Both the position numbers and the translations under genes were made by a program. A DNA stretch of 64,000 nt, from positions 806,001 through 870,000 of the forward strand of contig NZ_CP108488.1 in the NCBI RefSeq assembly GCF_035987325.1, written 5' to 3'. Positions 26,875-34,943 of this stretch are shown here, in pieces. The number at the start of each line of letters is the position of its first letter. Position 1 is the stretch's first letter. Under the pieces are notes generated by a model, which saw only the letters and a program-made list of their open reading frames with translations, ran no database searches and was not told where the DNA came from. The DNA is from Streptomyces sp. NBC_01244. GTDB taxonomy: Bacteria; Actinomycetota; Actinomycetes; Streptomycetales; Streptomycetaceae.

Positions 26875-28143
26875 TCACCCCTCGGGGGATTCCTCCCCCG
26901 AGGCGTGGCCGCGGCCCCCGAAGGCGGACGTGGCCGCGGTGGTGGCGGTCAGGGCCAGCAGCAGTCCCCCGGCCGCCGCGGCCAGCGCCGGGCCCGGTCC
27001 CCACAGGGTCCAGGCGGCCCCGAAGAGCAGGGACCCCGCGAACCGCGCCAGGGCCTGCGCCGTCTGGAGCACCGCGAGCCCGGTGGTGCGCAGCCCGGGG
27101 GGCAGCAGCGGCCCGGCGGCGGCCATCAGTACCCCGTCGGTGGCCGCGTAGAACAGGCCGAGCAGGCCGAGGACCCCGCACACGAGCGCGGGCCCGGGCG
27201 GTACCGGGGCCAGGAGCAGCAGGCAGGCGCCGAGCAGCAGCAGGTGGCCGCCGAGGAAGACCCGGTGGCGGCCCAGCCGGTCGGCGAGCCGGCCCACGGG
27301 CACGGCGGCCAGCAGGAACACGGCCGCGGTGCCGACCGCCAGCAGCGGGAACCAGGCGGCCGGCAGGTCCAGGCGGCGCTGGAGCAGCAAGTAGAGGAAA
27401 GCGTCCCCGACGGTGAACAGGCCGAGCACGGCGGCCGTCAGACAGAGCCTGCGCAGGCCCGGGATCCGCAGGAGGGTACGGACCGATGGGGTCCCGGCTT
27501 CCGGTGCGGGCGCGGGGCTCTCCCGTACGAACAGGGCCAGCACCAGGACGCCCAGCACCGCGAGGCAGCAGCTGACGGTGAACACGGCCTCGTACCCGTC
27601 CACCGCCACCCAGAGCACGCCGAACGCGGCCAGCGGTCCCAGCAGGGCACCGGTCGTGTCCAGCGCGCGGTGCACGCCGAAGGCGCGGCCCTGCTCCCCC
27701 GGCGGGCAGGACAGTGAGATCAGCGCATCGCGCGGGGCGGTGCGCAGCCCCTTCCCGGTCCGGTCGGCGGCGAGCACCGCCGCCACCGACCAGGGGGTGG
27801 TGACCGCGAGCAGGGCGGCCTTGCAGGCGGCGGAGATCGCGTAACCGGTGCCGGCGACGAGCTTGCGGCGCTGCGTGCGGTCCGAGACCCGTCCGCCCAC
27901 GAGGCGCAGCAGCGCGGTGGCGCCCTGGCTGAGTCCGTCCAGGGCGCCGAAGGCGAGCGGGGACATCCCGAGTCCGGCCACCAGGTACAGCGGCAGGACG
28001 GCGGTGACCATCTCCGCGGAGACATCCGTGACCAGGCTGACCATGCCGAGCGCGAGCACCGTGCCGGGGACGGCCCGCAGGGGGCCCTTCGGAGCCGGAG
28101 GGTCTGCGGCGATGTCCGCCGCACGGCTGGTCGACAGGTACAC
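26875..28143 (-). CDS. MFS transporter downstream of secreted phosphoesterase
   Basis: Carrier of 422 aa with 12 hydrophobic segments and the loop signature GGRVSDRTQRRKLVAG. The GTG start at 28143 is supported by AAAGGAGG six bases upstream. That ribosome site lies inside the 257-bp repeat shared with the 51-kb locus. The gene follows the phosphoesterase stop by 11 bp and is presumably cotranscribed with it. Substrate unknown; the architecture (GMVSLVTDVSAEMVTAVLPLYL) matches a bacterial MFS group of drug or metabolite carriers. Confidence 0.87.
   Translation of the reverse strand: MYLSTSRAADIAADPPAPKGPLRAVPGTVLALGMVSLVTDVSAEMVTAVLPLYLVAGLGMSPLAFGALDGLSQGATALLRLVGGRVSDRTQRRKLVAGTGYAISAACKAALLAVTTPWSVAAVLAADRTGKGLRTAPRDALISLSCPPGEQGRAFGVHRALDTTGALLGPLAAFGVLWVAVDGYEAVFTVSCCLAVLGVLVLALFVRESPAPAPEAGTPSVRTLLRIPGLRRLCLTAAVLGLFTVGDAFLYLLLQRRLDLPAAWFPLLAVGTAAVFLLAAVPVGRLADRLGRHRVFLGGHLLLLGACLLLLAPVPPGPALVCGVLGLLGLFYAATDGVLMAAAGPLLPPGLRTTGLAVLQTAQALARFAGSLLFGAAWTLWGPGPALAAAAGGLLLALTATTAATSAFGGRGHASGEESPEG
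26880..26903. terminator. Hairpin at convergent gene ends
   Basis: A perfect 9-bp stem (CCTCGGGGG/CCCCCGAGG) with a 6-nt loop begins 16 bp after the rightward MFS stop and lies within the last codons of the leftward MFS gene. It is a likely terminator for the rightward gene. Confidence 0.55.
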
Positions 28144-28144
28144 G

Positions 28145-28401
28145 GGTGCCTCCTTTAGAACCAGGTGAGGGTGAGGGGGAAGGTGGTGGTGGCGGTGGCT
28201 CCGGTGGTGTCGGTGGCGGTGGCGGTGATCTGGAGGGTTCCGGTGGCCCAGGGTTTGCCGGTGATGCGGCCGGTGGTGGTGTCGAGGGTCAGGCCCCAGG
28301 GCAGTCCGGTGGCGGCGTAGCGGACCGGGGGCTTGCCGCCCGTGGTGGTGAGCTGGACGGTGCAGTTCTGGTTGAACTTGCAGCTCTGCGGGCCGGGGTT
28401 G
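28145..28401. repeat. 257-bp perfect inverted repeat, left copy
   Basis: Identical base for base to the reverse complement of 50782-51038. It encodes most of the Ig-like C-terminal domain of the phosphoesterase, its TAA stop and the ribosome site of the downstream MFS gene. Similarity continues with one mismatch to 28412. The pair encloses 22,380 bp. Confidence 0.97.
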
Positions 28402-29432
28402 GCCAGCTTCAGCTCGGCCGAGGTCGGGGTGGGGGTCGGCGTGGGAGTGGGGGTCGGGGTGGCGGTCGGGGTCGGGGTCGGGGTCGGGGTCGTCGAGCCG
28501 AACACCTCACTGATCGGCTGCACGTTGGCGGCGTTCCCGGCGTGCGTCGCCGTGCCGAACAGGTCCTCGAAGGTGCGCAGCAGGTGGTGGTGGTTGAAGG
28601 CCGTGGAGTAGGTACCCGTCTTGACGTTCGCTCCGTAGAAGACGGTGGCGATCTGGTTGGAGCCGAGGTAGTTGTCCTCGTCCCAGGTCAGCACCAGCAG
28701 GCTGTTGTTGGCCTTCGCCCACTGCGCGTAGGCGTCGATGTTGTTCTTCGTCCAGGTGTCGCCCGTGCCGACCGAGCAGGAGTGCATGTCGTTGCACTGG
28801 TTGGGGACGATGAACGACAGGTTCGGCAGCGCCGCGAAGTTGTTCTGCGGGAACTGCGCCCAGGTCTTGCCGGTGTTCAGCGGCACGTTCTTGAAGGCGA
28901 ACCACGGGTTGTGCTTCTGGGCGTACTGGCCGTTGGTGCAGGCCGTGGAACCCTCGCTCGGCAGGTCCTCGTTGTACGTCGCGAAGGTCTTGCCCGCCGC
29001 GATCAGCTCCTGTCCCAGGTTGGGCGCGGTCATCGACTGCGGGGTGTAGCAGCCGTCCCCGGTGATGCCCTGGGTGGCGCCGGAGAAGAGGTTGAAGTAG
29101 TTCGGCTGGCTGGGGTGGGTCAGCGCCTTCATTCCGGTCAGGCTCGCGCCGCCGCTCGCCAGCTGGTTGATGTACGGGGCGTTGGCGCTGCCCATGATCT
29201 CGCCGTACTGCTTGTTCTCGTACACGACGACGACCACGTGGTCGTACGCGGGCAGGGCGGCCGTGGCCGAAGGGGCCGCTGAACCGGTTTCGGCGGCTTG
29301 GGAGTTGGCGATGGTGAAGGCGCCCAGCAGGCCGAGGGCGCCGATGCCGGCGATCAGGGCGGACCGGTGGACCCGGTGTCTCGCGCGAGGGGTCGCGCTC
29401 GCGCTCGGTGTGGTCGGGGGGCTGAGGGGCAT
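28155..29432 (-). CDS. Secreted SapM-like phosphoesterase with Ig-like C-terminal domain
   Basis: Protein of 425 aa with an Arg-rich n-region and hydrophobic signal (ALIAGIGALGLLGAFTIA, cleavage near NSQAAE). Residues about 60-315 form a phosphoesterase domain related to SapM-type acid phosphatases: HVVVVVYENKQYGEIMG supplies the metal-site start, THPSQPNYFNLFSGATQGIT the nucleophile region, and LTWDEDNY and FNHHHLLRTFEDLFG the late ligands. A Thr-Pro linker of about 28 residues leads to a He_PIG/Ig-like domain (GLPWGLTLDTTTGRITGKPW). That last domain is identical to the one in the 49.7-51.0-kb protein. Substrate unknown; phosphomonoesters or phospholipid head groups are candidates. ATG 29432 has GAGGAGGA upstream. 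Confidence 0.85.
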   Translation of the reverse strand: MPLSPPTTPSASATPRARHRVHRSALIAGIGALGLLGAFTIANSQAAETGSAAPSATAALPAYDHVVVVVYENKQYGEIMGSANAPYINQLASGGASLTGMKALTHPSQPNYFNLFSGATQGITGDGCYTPQSMTAPNLGQELIAAGKTFATYNEDLPSEGSTACTNGQYAQKHNPWFAFKNVPLNTGKTWAQFPQNNFAALPNLSFIVPNQCNDMHSCSVGTGDTWTKNNIDAYAQWAKANNSLLVLTWDEDNYLGSNQIATVFYGANVKTGTYSTAFNHHHLLRTFEDLFGTATHAGNAANVQPISEVFGSTTPTPTPTPTATPTPTPTPTPTPTSAELKLANPGPQSCKFNQNCTVQLTTTGGKPPVRYAATGLPWGLTLDTTTGRITGKPWATGTLQITATATDTTGATATTTFPLTLTWF

Positions 29433-29515
29433 GGGTGGTTCCTCCTCGTGATGAGTGGTGGGGTGCTAGGGGTCGGGGTCGGGTCAAGGTCGGGGGCCGG
29501 TGTCAGGCCCCGGTG

Positions 29516-30574
29516 TCACGCCTCGCGGCGGGCCGCTCCGGCGACGGTGATGTTCAGGAACCGGGGCACGGACAGCCCCCGGTCGCGGAAGTCCTCCGCG
29601 ACCGCCGCCCGGACCTCCGTCAGCCGGGCCTCGGGCAGCAGGACCAGCACGCTCCGCCCCGGCCGCTGCCCGGGCGGCCAGGCGCTCAGGGCTCCGGCCC
29701 GGCGGGCGCACCCGACGGCCCGGGCCAGGTCGGCCGTACGGTCCTGCGCGCCGTCGGGGTCCGGCCGCAGGGCCAGCAGCACCAGGCGCGCGCCCGACCC
29801 GGCCGGGTCGAAGACCACGTACCGCTGGCGTTGCCGCCGGGCCTCCGGCCGGGGCACGCCGTCGCCGAGCAGCAGGGCCCTGCCCGGCCGGGCGAAGAGG
29901 GCGCCCCGGCGCAGGGCGTCGTCTCCGTCCGGCAGCGCCTCCGCCATGAGCCGGGCCAGCCGCACCCGGTCCGGGTCCTCGCCCGGCGGTGTGTGGACGT
30001 CGGCCACCGCGAGCGCCACCGCGCAGTCGGCCGCCTCCTCCGTGGCCAGCCCGGCGGCCGCGGTGAGGGAGCCCTGCACGTGCAGGTCGGTCCCGCCCCG
30101 GCCATACCCGGCCCGGGCCAGCGCGCGCAGCAGCGCGTAGGGACGGGCGGCCCAGGCCGGGGTGGCGGGCGGCGGACCGGACAGGGTCAGGGGGAGGTCG
30201 CAGCCGTCCGCCGGGTGGGCCAGGGAGCTGAGCCGTACCACGCCGTCGGCGCGCGGGGCCGCCGCGGCCGCGACCGGCCAGCCGGCCGCGGCGACGAGGC
30301 CCGGGGAGCCCAGGTGGAAGGTGTACGGGGCGCTCCAGACGGCGGCCGGGGGGCGGCCGTGGGCGGCCTCCAGGGCGTAGGCGACCAGGCGGAAGAGGGG
30401 ATCGGCGGTGGCCCGGCGGGCGAGGTCTCCTCCGGTGGGGGCCCCGGGGCCGGGGCCGGCGGCGGCCGGGTCGGGGACGGTGACGGCGGGGACGGCGGGG
30501 ACGGTGACGGCGGGGACGGTGACGGCGGGGACGACGGCGGCGACCGGGCCGGTCCGCGCGCCGGGGCCCGTCAC
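29516..30574 (-). CDS. Degenerate GHMP/galactokinase-like protein
   Basis: Protein of 352 aa. The GTG start at 30574 overlaps the methyltransferase stop (GTGA). After a low-complexity Val-Pro-Ala N-terminus (VPAVTVPAVTVPAVP) comes a region with the layout of galactokinases: RLVAYALEAAHGRPPAAVWSAPYTFHLGSPG (in pieces: AAHGRPPAAVWSAPYTFHLG), then LHVQGSLTAAAGLATEEAADCA where GHMP kinases have a Gly-Leu-Ser-Ser-Ser loop, and a final FRDRGLSVPRFLNITVAGAA. The phosphate-binding serines are not conserved (AAAGLATEE), so it may be catalytically dead or altered. It is last in the synthase operon; a role in sugar handling next to the glycosyltransferase is only a guess. Confidence 0.6.
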   Translation of the reverse strand: MTGPGARTGPVAAVVPAVTVPAVTVPAVPAVTVPDPAAAGPGPGAPTGGDLARRATADPLFRLVAYALEAAHGRPPAAVWSAPYTFHLGSPGLVAAAGWPVAAAAAPRADGVVRLSSLAHPADGCDLPLTLSGPPPATPAWAARPYALLRALARAGYGRGGTDLHVQGSLTAAAGLATEEAADCAVALAVADVHTPPGEDPDRVRLARLMAEALPDGDDALRRGALFARPGRALLLGDGVPRPEARRQRQRYVVFDPAGSGARLVLLALRPDPDGAQDRTADLARAVGCARRAGALSAWPPGQRPGRSVLVLLPEARLTEVRAAVAEDFRDRGLSVPRFLNITVAGAARREA

Positions 30575-32517
30575 AGCTCGTCCTTGCGGGCCAGCATCCG
30601 GTAGGCGTTGCCGCCGTCCGTGCGGCGGGCGGCGGCGCTGCGCAGTCCGTCGAGCACCGCCGCGGCGGCGAAGCAGGGCAGCGAGGCCAGCCGTACGGCG
30701 CCGGTCAGAACGCGCCGGCCGGTGGTGGCCGGGGGCCCCCAGGGGCGGTCCGGGTCGGGGGCCAGCCGGGTCGCGGTCAGGGCCACCGCACCGAAGAAGT
30801 CGTTGCCCTGGTGGGCGGGCCCGTGTTCCTCGGCGAGGACGGTGAAGCCCCGGTCGGCCAGCGCCTCGCGCAGGTTCGAGGAGGGGATCAGGTGCTGGTG
30901 CTGCGGCTGGAACCAGGGCAGCCAGGCCGGACCGAGCAGCCGGGCCATCCGGGACTCGGGGTCGGGGAGTTCGATGGTGAGGTAGCCGCCGGGGGCGAGG
31001 ACGGCGGCCGCCGTGTCCAGTTCGGTGAGCGGGTCCCGGGTGTGCTCCAGGTAGTGGTACATGCTGACCACCTCGTACTGGCCGGCCAGTTTGACCGCGA
31101 ACTCCGGGAACTGGCCCTGGTAGCCCGTCTCCGCCCAGCCGCGTCGCTCGGCCTCGCGGACCCCGTCGCCCATGTCGAGCCCGTCGAAGCGGGTGTCGGG
31201 CCACACGGCGCGTGCCGCGTTGCAGAAGTGGCCGTGTCCGGTGCCCACATCGAGCCAGGACACGGGATCGGTGTGCGGGCGGAGCATTTCGGCCCGGCCG
31301 CGGTAGGCGGCGCCGAGCCGGCCGAACACGGTGGCCGCGCCCTCGCCGCCGCGGCCGTCGTAGAAGTCGCGGTAGTAGAACTCCAGTCCCTCCAGGGAGA
31401 GTCGGGGGTTCTGGAACACGTGCCCGCAGGCTCCGCACTGTTCCAGGGTGAACCGGCCGGGCTTGCCCTGGAGCATGTCGGGCACCCGGACCCGGACGGT
31501 GAGCTGGAGGGAACCGCACCAGGGGCAGTCCGGCCGGCGCGGTTCGAAGAACCGGTCGGTCCCGGCGGCCAGGTCGGCCCGGTACGCCTGGACGGAGGCG
31601 GCCGGGAGGCAGTCGGCCGCCACGGACTCCGGTCGGACCGGCTCGGCCCCCGGCGTACGGGACGTCGCGGCGGCCGTGCTCAGGGCCGCGCCGAGGGAGC
31701 GTACGGGCCGGGCGGCCGTGGCCCGGGCGAGGTCTGCGGGACGCAGGGGTGTGCCGGGCCGCCCGAGGGCGAGGTAGGGCTGGATCCAGTACAGCCCCGC
31801 CGCGGCGGCCCCCCACCGTCCCTGGCGTACGGCGACACCCGCCAGCAGGGCCAGCCCGGCGAGCTGCGCGGCGGCGAGCGCGAGGGGCGGCAGTCCTTGG
31901 GCGCGCAGTTCGGCCGCCCGCGCCGGTCCGGTGGCGGCGGCTCGTGGTCCGCAGCTCAGGGCGGGTGCGATGGCCAGTCCCGTGGCGTCGGCGGCGAACT
32001 CCTTCACGCGCCGGATCACGGCCATGAGGTCCGCCGGAGTGGCGCCCGGGCCCGCCGGGTCCACCCCGGCGCGGGCGAGCACCTCCTCGGTGACGAGCAC
32101 GGCGAACCCGGCGCCGCGCCCCTCGCCGAGCCGGTCCTGCCGGTAGCCGGCCGGGTCGACCAGGCGCAGCAGGCTGAGCACCCGCTCGGCGGGCAGGTCC
32201 CCCGGCAGCAGGTCCAGTACCTGCAGCCCCTCCCGGTCGGCGTGCGCGCAGGCGGCGAGGAAGGTGGCCGTGTCGGGCTCCACCCCGTCGGCGGTGAGCA
32301 GCCGCCACCCGGCGGCGCGCGGTAGCCCGGCGTCCGCGTACGCGGCCATGGGCAGCACCGGGACCGCCCGCAGTCGGCGGGCGGCGCGGACGGTGCCCGC
32401 GCCGAGGGCGGCGAGCAGCAGGGCGGAGGTCCACCGGACGCCGGGCAGAAGGAGGGGCACGGACAGGCGCGCGGAGAGGGGCATCCGGGCGGGGAAAGGG
32501 AGCGGGGAGCGCGTCAT
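30571..32517 (-). CDS. Two-part protein: unknown N-terminal domain plus zinc-ribbon SAM methyltransferase
   Basis: Protein of 648 aa; ATG 32517 overlaps the glycosyltransferase stop (ATGA). Residues about 1-300 are unrecognised and contain two or three hydrophobic stretches (SALLLAALGAGTV; LALAAAQLAGLALLAG; GLYWIQPYLALG). Residues about 328-370 hold a zinc ribbon (CPWCGSLQL ... CGACGHVFQNPRLS). A class I methyltransferase follows with SAM motif WLDVGTGHGHFCNAA at about residue 420, acidic FDGLDMGDG, and SMYHYLEHTRDPLTEL. Such zinc-ribbon methyltransferases act on sugars or glycolipids in polysaccharide and natural-product loci. Placement after a GT1 enzyme suggests O-methylation of the attached sugar or lipid at the membrane. 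Confidence 0.75.
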   Translation of the reverse strand: MTRSPLPFPARMPLSARLSVPLLLPGVRWTSALLLAALGAGTVRAARRLRAVPVLPMAAYADAGLPRAAGWRLLTADGVEPDTATFLAACAHADREGLQVLDLLPGDLPAERVLSLLRLVDPAGYRQDRLGEGRGAGFAVLVTEEVLARAGVDPAGPGATPADLMAVIRRVKEFAADATGLAIAPALSCGPRAAATGPARAAELRAQGLPPLALAAAQLAGLALLAGVAVRQGRWGAAAAGLYWIQPYLALGRPGTPLRPADLARATAARPVRSLGAALSTAAATSRTPGAEPVRPESVAADCLPAASVQAYRADLAAGTDRFFEPRRPDCPWCGSLQLTVRVRVPDMLQGKPGRFTLEQCGACGHVFQNPRLSLEGLEFYYRDFYDGRGGEGAATVFGRLGAAYRGRAEMLRPHTDPVSWLDVGTGHGHFCNAARAVWPDTRFDGLDMGDGVREAERRGWAETGYQGQFPEFAVKLAGQYEVVSMYHYLEHTRDPLTELDTAAAVLAPGGYLTIELPDPESRMARLLGPAWLPWFQPQHQHLIPSSNLREALADRGFTVLAEEHGPAHQGNDFFGAVALTATRLAPDPDRPWGPPATTGRRVLTGAVRLASLPCFAAAAVLDGLRSAAARRTDGGNAYRMLARKDEL

Positions 32518-33689
32518 ACGAGTTCCTCCAACCGGTCGGCCGCGGCGGCGGCCCCGCCGGCCGCGGCGAATGAGGCCTGGATCCGCCGGGCGCCCCGGCG
32601 GTGGCCGGGTTCGTCCAGGACGGCCGTCAGCGCGTCGCGCAGTTCCTCGGCCCTGGTCCTGCCGAACCGCACCCGCACCCCGGCCCCGGCTTCCACGACC
32701 TGCCGGGCGACGATCGGCTGGTCGTCGCGGATCGGGGCGACCACCAGCGGCAGCCCGTGCGCGAGGGCCTCGCAGACGGTGTTGTGGCCGCCGTGGCAGA
32801 CGACCGCGTCCAGGTGGCGCAGCAGCGCAAGCTGCGGGACGCTGTCGCGCCGCAGTACGTTCCCGGGGACGGCACCGACCAGCGCGGCGGGAGCCACCAG
32901 GACCAACTGGACCTCCTTGTCGAGCCGTTCGGCGGCGCCCAGCACCGCACCGTAGAACCGGCCCCCGGCCTCCTGGTTGAGGGTTCCCAGCGAGACGAGC
33001 ACCCGCCGCCGCTCGGGATCCAGCCGTTCCCAGGGGAATCCGGGTACGGACGGCCGGGCCCCGAAGGCCGGACCGACGAAGGCGTAGTGCGGCGGGAACT
33101 TCCGATCCCCGCCGACCAGTTCGCGGCTGGAGAAGACCAGGACCAGCCGCTCCGAGAACCGCGGATCCCACGGCGCCCCGGCCGGCTCGGGATCGGCCCC
33201 GCACTCCGCCAGCAGTCCGGCGATCTGCGCGGCGACCCACTCTCCGACCTTCGGGAAGTCCGCGAAGGGAAGGGTGAGTTCGGCCGAGGTGCTGGCGGAG
33301 GTCACCCAGGGCACACCGAGCCGCCGCGCGGCCACCGGGCCGGCCAGGGCCTGCTGATCGGCGACGACCACGTCCGGCCGGAAGGCGCCGACCGCCCGGA
33401 CCACGCCGGGGAGCATCGCCCTGGCCAGGGGGACCAGCGCCTCCTCCCAGAGGAACCGCAGCGCCCCGACCCCGCGCAGATCGCGCCAGCGGGCGTGCAT
33501 CATCGCGTAGTCGCCGCCCGCCTCCGCGCCGGCGGAGAGGATCCGGGCGTGCTCGGGCAGCAGCCGGGCCAGCGCCCCGGGCGGGCCGGTCCAGGCGACC
33601 TCGTGGCCGCGGGCGGCCAGTTCGGCGCCGACCGCCACGGTCGGATTGACGTGCCCCGCGAGCGGCGGCACCGTGAAGAGCACCCTCAT
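32514..33689 (-). CDS. GT1 (UGT/MGT-type) glycosyltransferase
   Basis: Glycosyltransferase of 391 aa with a GT-B fold. The N-terminal acceptor domain opens with MRVLFTVPPLAGHVNPTVAV (catalytic histidine in GHVNP, about H13). The donor domain has the nucleotide-sugar motif CHGGHNTVCEALAHGLPLVV followed by APIRDDQP. This subfamily glycosylates macrolides, carotenoids, phenols and lipids. It is cotranscribed with two Pfa-like megasynthases and overlaps both neighbours by 4 bp, so the synthase product is probably a glycolipid. Confidence 0.88.
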   Translation of the reverse strand: MRVLFTVPPLAGHVNPTVAVGAELAARGHEVAWTGPPGALARLLPEHARILSAGAEAGGDYAMMHARWRDLRGVGALRFLWEEALVPLARAMLPGVVRAVGAFRPDVVVADQQALAGPVAARRLGVPWVTSASTSAELTLPFADFPKVGEWVAAQIAGLLAECGADPEPAGAPWDPRFSERLVLVFSSRELVGGDRKFPPHYAFVGPAFGARPSVPGFPWERLDPERRRVLVSLGTLNQEAGGRFYGAVLGAAERLDKEVQLVLVAPAALVGAVPGNVLRRDSVPQLALLRHLDAVVCHGGHNTVCEALAHGLPLVVAPIRDDQPIVARQVVEAGAGVRVRFGRTRAEELRDALTAVLDEPGHRRGARRIQASFAAAGGAAAAADRLEELV

Positions 33690-34570
33690 CGGACCAGCGC
33701 TCCCGCCCGCGGTCGCACCGTCGACGTCGGGGCCGCCGCCGTCGCCGGGCGTGCCCCCGCCGCGGCCGTGGCCGTCGCGTCGAGGTGGGCGAGTACGGCC
33801 GCGCGCAGCGCTCCGCTGTTCTCCTTGAGCACGTCGTGCCCGAGGCCCGGCAGGATCTCGACGGCGGTGACCTGCGGGGCGTGCCGGGCCAGTTCCAGGG
33901 CCCCCGGGACCAGTTCGGAGTGCTCGCCGCAGACGATCAGGACGGGGCAGCGCAGTGCGGCGTAGTCGGCCGGGGTGAAGGTGCGGCTCGCGGCGATGTC
34001 GTCGATGAGGGTGGTGCGGTTGAGCAGGTCGTCGGCGATGGCCGTGAGGTTGGCCGCCTTGCGCAGCCGCAGGGTGAGCAGCTCGGCGGGTACCGCGCTG
34101 TCCTCGAGGCTGAGGGCGGCCGCCGACAGGGTGTCCACCATGTTGTCCACCCAGGCTCCGCTGAGCGGGGGTTCGAGCAGAGTGAGCCCGGCGACCAGGT
34201 CGGGCCGGGCGAGGGCGGCGTGCAGCGCCAGGGTCCCGCCGTAGCTGTTGCCCACGAGGTGCACCCGGCGGTGTCCGAGGCCGAGCGCGCCGAGCAGGGC
34301 GAAGAGGTCCCGTACGGCGGTGCGGCTGTCGTAGCCGGTGGCCGGGCGCTCGGTACGGCCGTGGCCGCGCAGGTCGTAGAGGACCACCTCGTGCCCGCCC
34401 CGGGCCACCGGGACGGCCAGGGGGCAGTAGAAGGAGGAGAGGTTGTCGACGACCAGTCCGTGCAGGAACACGACCACGGGGCGGTCGGCGGTGTCGGGGC
34501 CGGCGGCGTGCGCGGTGGCCGGGAGCTGTTGGACGTGGAAGCGGACGGCGCCCGCGGGAACGAAGGCCAT
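33686..34570 (-). CDS. Alpha/beta hydrolase of the synthase operon
   Basis: Hydrolase of 294 aa starting at ATG 34570. The oxyanion HG is in FLHGLVVDN, the nucleophile in VGNSYGGTLALH (about S109), the acid probably in CGEHSEL and the histidine in LGHDVLKENS. The fold family includes chain-releasing esterases and thioesterases. Neither megasynthase carries a thioesterase domain, so this enzyme is the best candidate for product release or transacylation. A C-terminal 25-residue Ala/Thr/Pro tail follows. It sits 7 bp after the discrete ACP gene. Confidence 0.85.
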   Translation of the reverse strand: MAFVPAGAVRFHVQQLPATAHAAGPDTADRPVVVFLHGLVVDNLSSFYCPLAVPVARGGHEVVLYDLRGHGRTERPATGYDSRTAVRDLFALLGALGLGHRRVHLVGNSYGGTLALHAALARPDLVAGLTLLEPPLSGAWVDNMVDTLSAAALSLEDSAVPAELLTLRLRKAANLTAIADDLLNRTTLIDDIAASRTFTPADYAALRCPVLIVCGEHSELVPGALELARHAPQVTAVEILPGLGHDVLKENSGALRAAVLAHLDATATAAAGARPATAAAPTSTVRPRAGALVR

Positions 34571-34577
34571 GGCGGGA

Positions 34578-34943
34578 TCAGCCGTCCGATCCGGTCGCGG
34601 CCGCGGCGCGGGCGCCGCTCGCCGAGGCACGGGTGCGGGTGGCGTGCGTGAGGGAGGCGTGGGTGAGGGAGGCGTGGGTGATCCGGCCGATGTGCGTGAC
34701 GAGTTCGCCCACGGACATGGCGAGGATGCCGTCCATGTCCTTCTCGGACAGGAAGCCCATCAGGTCGACTTCGGCGCCGTAGCGGTGGTGGAGGAGTTCG
34801 GCGAGGGCGACGAACTCGATGCTCTCCAGGGCGAGATCCTCGTTGAACGTCGTCTTCATCGTGACCTCGTCCGCGAGGAGGTGCTCGTCACCGACGATCT
34901 CCACGAGCATGCCGGTGATCTCGGCGAGGATGTCAGCTGCCAT
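34578..34943 (-). CDS. Discrete acyl carrier protein
   Basis: ACP of 121 aa. Residues 1-85 form the four-helix carrier; the phosphopantetheine serine is S41 in LALESIEFVALAELL. Glutamate replaces the usual aspartate of the DSL motif, a common variant. Residues about 88-121 are a basic, repetitive tail (HASLTHASLTHATRTRA) that is unusual for an ACP and may be unstructured. Its ATG overlaps the second megasynthase stop by 11 bp. The PPTase domain at the end of that megasynthase could activate it. Confidence 0.88.
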   Translation of the reverse strand: MAADILAEITGMLVEIVGDEHLLADEVTMKTTFNEDLALESIEFVALAELLHHRYGAEVDLMGFLSEKDMDGILAMSVGELVTHIGRITHASLTHASLTHATRTRASASGARAAAATGSDG

